Part shown: positions 14,642 through 17,114 of the stretch, piece after piece | Layout of the letters: each line of letters begins with the position of its first letter | How positions within the stretch are numbered: position 1 is the first letter of the stretch | DNA from: Cyclobacteriaceae bacterium | GTDB lineage: Bacteria; Bacteroidota; Bacteroidia; Cytophagales; Cyclobacteriaceae | DNA: 17,114 nt | Assembly: GCA_013140395.1 (NCBI GenBank) | Contig: JABFSY010000426.1 | Coordinates: 1-17,114, forward strand | Direction: 5' to 3' | Made by a program: the position numbers and the translations under genes | Notes under the pieces: generated by a model | Told to the model about the DNA's origin: nothing | Seen by the model: only the letters and a program-made list of their open reading frames with translations | The model's database searches: none

Positions 14642-14977
14642 ACTGACTGTACCGTCAGTATTTTCAGGGTTAACCCACTACGAGTCTGATACGACTGTAG
14701 GAGTCACCAGACTTGACCGAAATGCGATGCATTTTGCGTCAATCGTAGGCAAATTTTGCTACCGCAAAATTTGGGTTGAATTTCATCGTCAAGCAATTCT
14801 TTTAAACCCAAACTATGCATTAGGAATGCATAGTTTGCCCAGGGGGTTGACGATCCGCCTGAGGCGGATGTCAAGGTTAAACCCTGACGATGAAAATCAC
14901 CAACTTGGTTTTCTTACTTGGGGCTAAATCGTTGATTTTCATTCGTCAATTATGCAATAGAATTTCTATTGCATAAT
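14642..14977. repeat. Dense hairpin cluster in gene-free region
   Basis: Between the response regulator start (14548) and the CPBP stop (15042) there is no credible gene. Hairpins, left to right: ACTGAC/GTCAGT (14642-14659); palindrome GGGTTAACCC (14667-14676); AGTCTG/CAGACT with inner GACT/AGTC (14683-14713); AAATGC/GCATTT (14720-14734); 10-bp CAAATTTTGC/GCAAAATTTG (14750-14773); 13-bp CAAACTATGCATT/AATGCATAGTTTG (14809-14837); ATCCGCC/GGCGGAT extended by TTGAC/GTCAA (14847-14874); ACCAA/TTGGT (14899-14909); 14-bp arms (14949-14962 / 14964-14977). Variants of GGGTTRAA recur between hairpins (14773, 14843, 14875, 14981, and GGTTTAAA at 15039). The element class is unknown; it could be an RNA, a composite of palindromic repeats, or a ssDNA substrate. 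Confidence 0.8.
14781..14895. other. Multi-stem structured element within the hairpin cluster
   Basis: Outer arms TTTCATCGTCA (14781-14791) and TGACGATGAAA (14885-14895) pair perfectly over 11 bp. Inside, TTTAAACC (14801-14808) pairs with GGTTAAA (14875-14881) with one bulge. These two stems enclose two strong hairpins, 14809-14837 and 14847-14874. The result is a closed multi-branch fold of about 115 nt. Downstream, 14931-14948 is also complementary to 14885-14904 with small gaps, offering an alternative partner. Confidence 0.65.
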
Positions 14978-15041
14978 CTGGGTTAAATGTTTGGACGGTT
15001 GCGAGTTTTACATTGTGCAAAATTACCGACCACGTCAAGGT

Positions 15042-15830
15042 TTAAATGATCGTGTCTGAATTCAACGAAATACCTTTGCTCGCAAGATATTTTTTATGTA
15101 GCAGCCATATCGCACCAACAGCCATTGCCGCGCAACTGAACACCATTGTTGTGTACACTAAATCATTACCGATAAATTCTTGCGTACTCTTGAAAATAGC
15201 TGCTTCCGGAGTAAGCATCACCCCAACAAATGACGCCAAATTATTGATTAGGTGAATCAGAATTCCAGGCAATACTGATTGGGTTTTCCAATAAATCCAA
15301 CCCATCAATATCCCACCCATAAATGCCCCAACTCCTTGAGATAAATTGCCATGAACCAGCGCAAATAAAAAGGCACCAAACAAAATTGCTTTCCAGGGCT
15401 GATAATTTTTTAACAACCCGTGCAAAATCACGCCTCTAAATAATAGCTCTTCAAACAATGGTGCAGCAAGTACAGCCATTATAAAGAAGGCAATAGGTTG
15501 TTGGATAGTTTCCTCAATCATTTTCTTTACGATGTCAGATAAAGGAATGAGATTGGTAAGCGGTTCTAATGCTAATTGAGCGCAGAGAATCGCCAGTGAT
15601 CCAATAACTACAATCCATGGAGAAAACCACTTAAACGGAAAAGTAAAATCCTTCCGAATAAATAGAGCGATTACTATCGTAAGGCTAATCGATAAAGTAT
15701 AAATGATCGTCATGCCTATCCCGCTTTCAAACGAAAAGAAAGGAAGCACCACAATAACACTCAGAATAGTGCAGAGAAGAAAGATGAGTAATAAACCGAA
15801 TGATTGCAGGTAGGTGGGGTATGATTTCAT
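15042..15830 (-). CDS. CPBP-family intramembrane metalloprotease (CAAX-like)
   Basis: 262-residue polytopic membrane protein with several hydrophobic segments (about 10-32, 40-58, 70-90, 112-126, 148-162, 166-182, 228-244). Active-site motifs of the CPBP/Abi family are complete: EELLFRG (Glu127, Glu128, Arg132), FALVHGN with His160, and HLINN with His193 and Asn197. Members cleave substrates within the membrane; in bacteria they are linked to protein secretion, bacteriocin immunity or signalling, and the substrate here is unknown. ATG 15830 gives a short N-terminus before the first membrane helix. Its stop overlaps the last GGTTTAAA motif of the hairpin region. It could feed the two-component operon downstream on the same strand, but a 493-bp gap separates them. 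Confidence 0.9.
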   Translation of the reverse strand: MKSYPTYLQSFGLLLIFLLCTILSVIVVLPFFSFESGIGMTIIYTLSISLTIVIALFIRKDFTFPFKWFSPWIVVIGSLAILCAQLALEPLTNLIPLSDIVKKMIEETIQQPIAFFIMAVLAAPLFEELLFRGVILHGLLKNYQPWKAILFGAFLFALVHGNLSQGVGAFMGGILMGWIYWKTQSVLPGILIHLINNLASFVGVMLTPEAAIFKSTQEFIGNDLVYTTMVFSCAAMAVGAIWLLHKKYLASKGISLNSDTII

Positions 15831-15988
15831 GAAACTGGTATTTGCTTAAAGCTAAATTTAGAAATAAATTTTATTGGATTTCATAGTATCTCTAAATTGA
15901 CGGGTAATGAACTTATTCAACCCCCAGTCCACCTTATTTAACCCCTTCGGCCTTTATCAAGCTAGGAGTATTGGCGTGAATAGAAGTA

Positions 15989-16291
15989 TTAAGACTTATC
16001 GATTCGATATTTTGGGTTTTGTCGGCCATCCCAAAAAGAAACAACTTCAATGTAAAGCTGGCTTACTTCATAGAAGATGAGGAAGTCATCTTTTACAATT
16101 ACTCTGGTTTCTTTGTTTTCTGTTAGATGTCCTAAACCTGGGTAGGTAATTAGGAGGTTTATGGATTTCTCTACTCGATCCAATATTTTTGCGGAGTACT
16201 TGCTATTGCCATTTCTCTCAATATAAAAATCAAGGATATGTAGCAATTTTTTTTCTGCCCGAGCGGATCAAATTATTTTTCTTTTATCCAC
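15989..16291 (-). pseudogene. RelE/ParE-family toxin broken by an in-frame TGA
   Basis: Reading from GTG 16291, which overlaps the antitoxin gene by 19 nt, the frame encodes VDKRKII, then TGA (16270-16268), then SARAEKKLLHILDFYIERN and on to the end (VVSFWDGRQNPKYRIDKS), stopping at 15989. Homologues of this Bacteroidota toxin group, as I know them, start KRKIIWSxRA, so the TGA falls exactly where TGG (Trp) is expected: a one-base nonsense change. The remaining 85 codons from TTG 16246 are intact but lack the first beta-strand. An eight-A run (minus strand) follows the TGA but the frame is the same on both sides, so slippage is not required. TGA is a real stop in neighbouring genes. Most likely an inactivated toxin; readthrough or a sequencing error are alternatives. 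Confidence 0.78.
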
Positions 16292-16509
16292 TCGCGTGCA
16301 ATTTTCGTAACCATTTCATGGTCTTTAAAGTCACCTTTTTTTATCTGTTTGCGGCTAGTGGCTATGCTCTTTTTTTGGGCATCAGTAAGTGGAAATAAAT
16401 TATCTGCATTAATGCTGATAAGCTTCAAATCCTCCATTCCACTCAATAGCTTTTTGGCTTTGGGGTTGATGATTTTTATTTGAACAGTTTCCATAGCTTT
16501 GAATTTCAT
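16273..16509 (-). CDS. Small antitoxin of a RelBE/ParDE-like module
   Basis: 78 residues from ATG 16509, or 73 from the in-frame ATG 16494, which gives METVQIKIINPKAKKLLSGMEDL and resembles the common Bacteroidota antitoxin N-terminus. The C-terminal part (LTDAQKKSIATSRKQIKKGDFKDHEMVTKIAREWIKEK) is a charged helix of the kind that binds the partner toxin. It lies directly upstream of, and overlaps, the nonsense-broken toxin, so the antitoxin frame appears to have outlived toxin function. Start-to-start distance to divergent pnuC is only 24 nt (39 nt with the second start), so promoters of the two genes must overlap coding sequence. Confidence 0.72.
   Translation of the reverse strand: MKFKAMETVQIKIINPKAKKLLSGMEDLKLISINADNLFPLTDAQKKSIATSRKQIKKGDFKDHEMVTKIAREWIKEK
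16494..16501 (+). promoter_or_regulatory. Candidate -7 box for pnuC
   Basis: TAGCTTTG matches TAnnTTTG exactly and lies 32 nt upstream of the pnuC ATG, inside the 5' end of the divergent antitoxin gene. No TTG is found at the expected spacing, so this is a tentative call. Confidence 0.35.
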
Positions 16510-16533
16510 TTAAAGTTACGCTAAAAATATTGA

Positions 16534-17114
16534 ATGACAGATTTCTTCTCTCACCAATCTATCTTTTTCACTGCCTTTGGCTACTCTATGAGCTACCTCG
16601 AGTTTTTCGGTACGCTGGCTGGAGCAATTGCCGTTTTCCTTTCTGCGAAAGCAAATGTGTGGAGTTGGCCGTTGGGCATTATCAATGTAGTGCTGTTTTT
16701 CTTTTTGTTTTATCAAGTGCAGTTGTATCCGGATATGTTTTTACAAGTTTTCTTTTTTGTTACCAATTTGCTGGGCTGGTGGAGGTGGACAAACCCGCGG
16801 ATAGGTGAAGAAGACAAAAAAAATCAGTTGAGGGTAACTAAGATGGCACCCCTCGCGTGGTTACTTTTTTTGGCGATCGGGTTGATCGGTACTTTGCTAT
16901 TTGGATCCCTGGCGAAAAATCTTCATTCATTTTTTCCAGTACTTTTTAGTCAGCCCAGCGCGTTTCCTTTTGCCGATTCATTTGTAACGGTCATGAGTAT
17001 TGTCGCGACTTATTTAATGGTTCAGAAAAAAATGGAATGTTGGCTCGTGTGGATTTTAGTAGATGCAGTAGCGTGTTATTTATATTTTTCAAAAGGCATC
17101 ATGTTGGTTGGGAT
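16534..17114 (+). CDS. pnuC: PnuC-family vitamin transporter (3' end cut by window)
   Basis: Open frame from ATG 16534 to the window edge, 193 codons seen and probably only a short C-terminal part missing. The protein is strongly hydrophobic with about six or more membrane segments. PnuC landmarks: GYSMSYLEFFGTLAGAIAVFL (17-37), WSWPLGIINVVLFFFLFYQV (43-62), DMFLQVFFFVTNLLGWWRW (67-85) with the typical Q and GWxxW, and MSIVATYLMVQKKMECWLVW (154-173) with the W...D pattern near the end. PnuC proteins facilitate nicotinamide riboside uptake; Bacteroidota also have PnuT versions for thiamine, and genes beyond the window would decide. An internal ATG at 16588 would remove the conserved FFTAFGYSMSY start, so 16534 is preferred. 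Confidence 0.87.
   Translation, partial: MTDFFSHQSIFFTAFGYSMSYLEFFGTLAGAIAVFLSAKANVWSWPLGIINVVLFFFLFYQVQLYPDMFLQVFFFVTNLLGWWRWTNPRIGEEDKKNQLRVTKMAPLAWLLFLAIGLIGTLLFGSLAKNLHSFFPVLFSQPSAFPFADSFVTVMSIVATYLMVQKKMECWLVWILVDAVACYLYFSKGIMLVG

Noticed and set aside
14727..14927. 66-codon plus-strand frame in the hairpin region
   Set aside because: It is built almost entirely of inverted-repeat arms and has no recognisable protein features.
14642..15046. Integron attC array, suggested by several GTTRRRY-like motifs and hairpins
   Set aside because: No matching RYYYAAC partners at the right spacing, no cassette genes between the hairpins and no integrase in the window.
15831..15988. Possible small gene or RNA between the CPBP protease and the toxin remnant
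   Set aside because: No convincing frame, stem or promoter was found in this 158-bp gap.
16268..16270. Alternative genetic code with TGA as Trp
   Set aside because: TGA terminates kmo, nbaC and the sensor kinase at sensible C-termini, and Trp is TGG throughout.

Overview
The window looks like a chromosomal segment of a Bacteroidota bacterium, probably Cytophagales-like. The evidence is an Oar-type TonB-dependent receptor, a Bacteroidota-style promoter (TTG-N20-TAATTTTG), a 7TM-DISM sensor kinase, and a kynurenine-pathway gene set of the kind found in this phylum. TGA is an ordinary stop here (kmo, nbaC and the sensor kinase end in it), so code 11 applies. No rRNA, tRNA or CRISPR array was seen.

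Left part (1-5285): the 3' end of a TonB-dependent receptor gene closes at a strong terminator. A broken 5' copy of an mltF-like lytic transglycosylase gene follows, then a complete AbiEi/AbiEii toxin-antitoxin operon, then the intact mltF-like gene. The broken and intact mltF starts form a direct repeat of about 247 bp that brackets the abiE operon. This is the expected footprint of an insertion with long target duplication. A second toxin-antitoxin pair (Phd/YefM plus ParE/RelE) comes next.

Centre (5297-12007): a divergent kynurenine-degradation locus. On the minus strand, nbaC (3-hydroxyanthranilate dioxygenase), a DinB-fold protein and kynU are packed with 1-8 nt gaps. They are followed by a REP-associated (Y1/HUH) transposase gene bounded by stem-loops, then kmo. 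On the plus strand are an atypical SDR lacking the usual catalytic Tyr/Lys and an aldehyde dehydrogenase with a 2-aminomuconic-semialdehyde dehydrogenase signature. Together they cover kynurenine to 3-hydroxykynurenine to 3-hydroxyanthranilate to ACMS, plus a later oxidation. Tryptophan dioxygenase, kynurenine formamidase and ACMS decarboxylase are not in the window.

Right part (12100-17114): a NarL-type response regulator overlaps a 7TM-DISM histidine kinase gene (minus strand). Upstream lies a 493-bp gene-free stretch packed with near-perfect hairpins and competing long inverted repeats; this is the least explained sequence in the window. Then come a CPBP (CAAX-like) membrane protease, a RelBE/ParE-type module whose toxin carries an in-frame TGA at an expected Trp codon, and a divergent, right-truncated PnuC-family vitamin transporter.

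The strongest leads are the hairpin cluster at 14642-14977, the long duplication around abiE, the nonsense-broken toxin at 15989-16291, and the two unassigned proteins (DinB-like and Tyr-less SDR) in the kynurenine locus.
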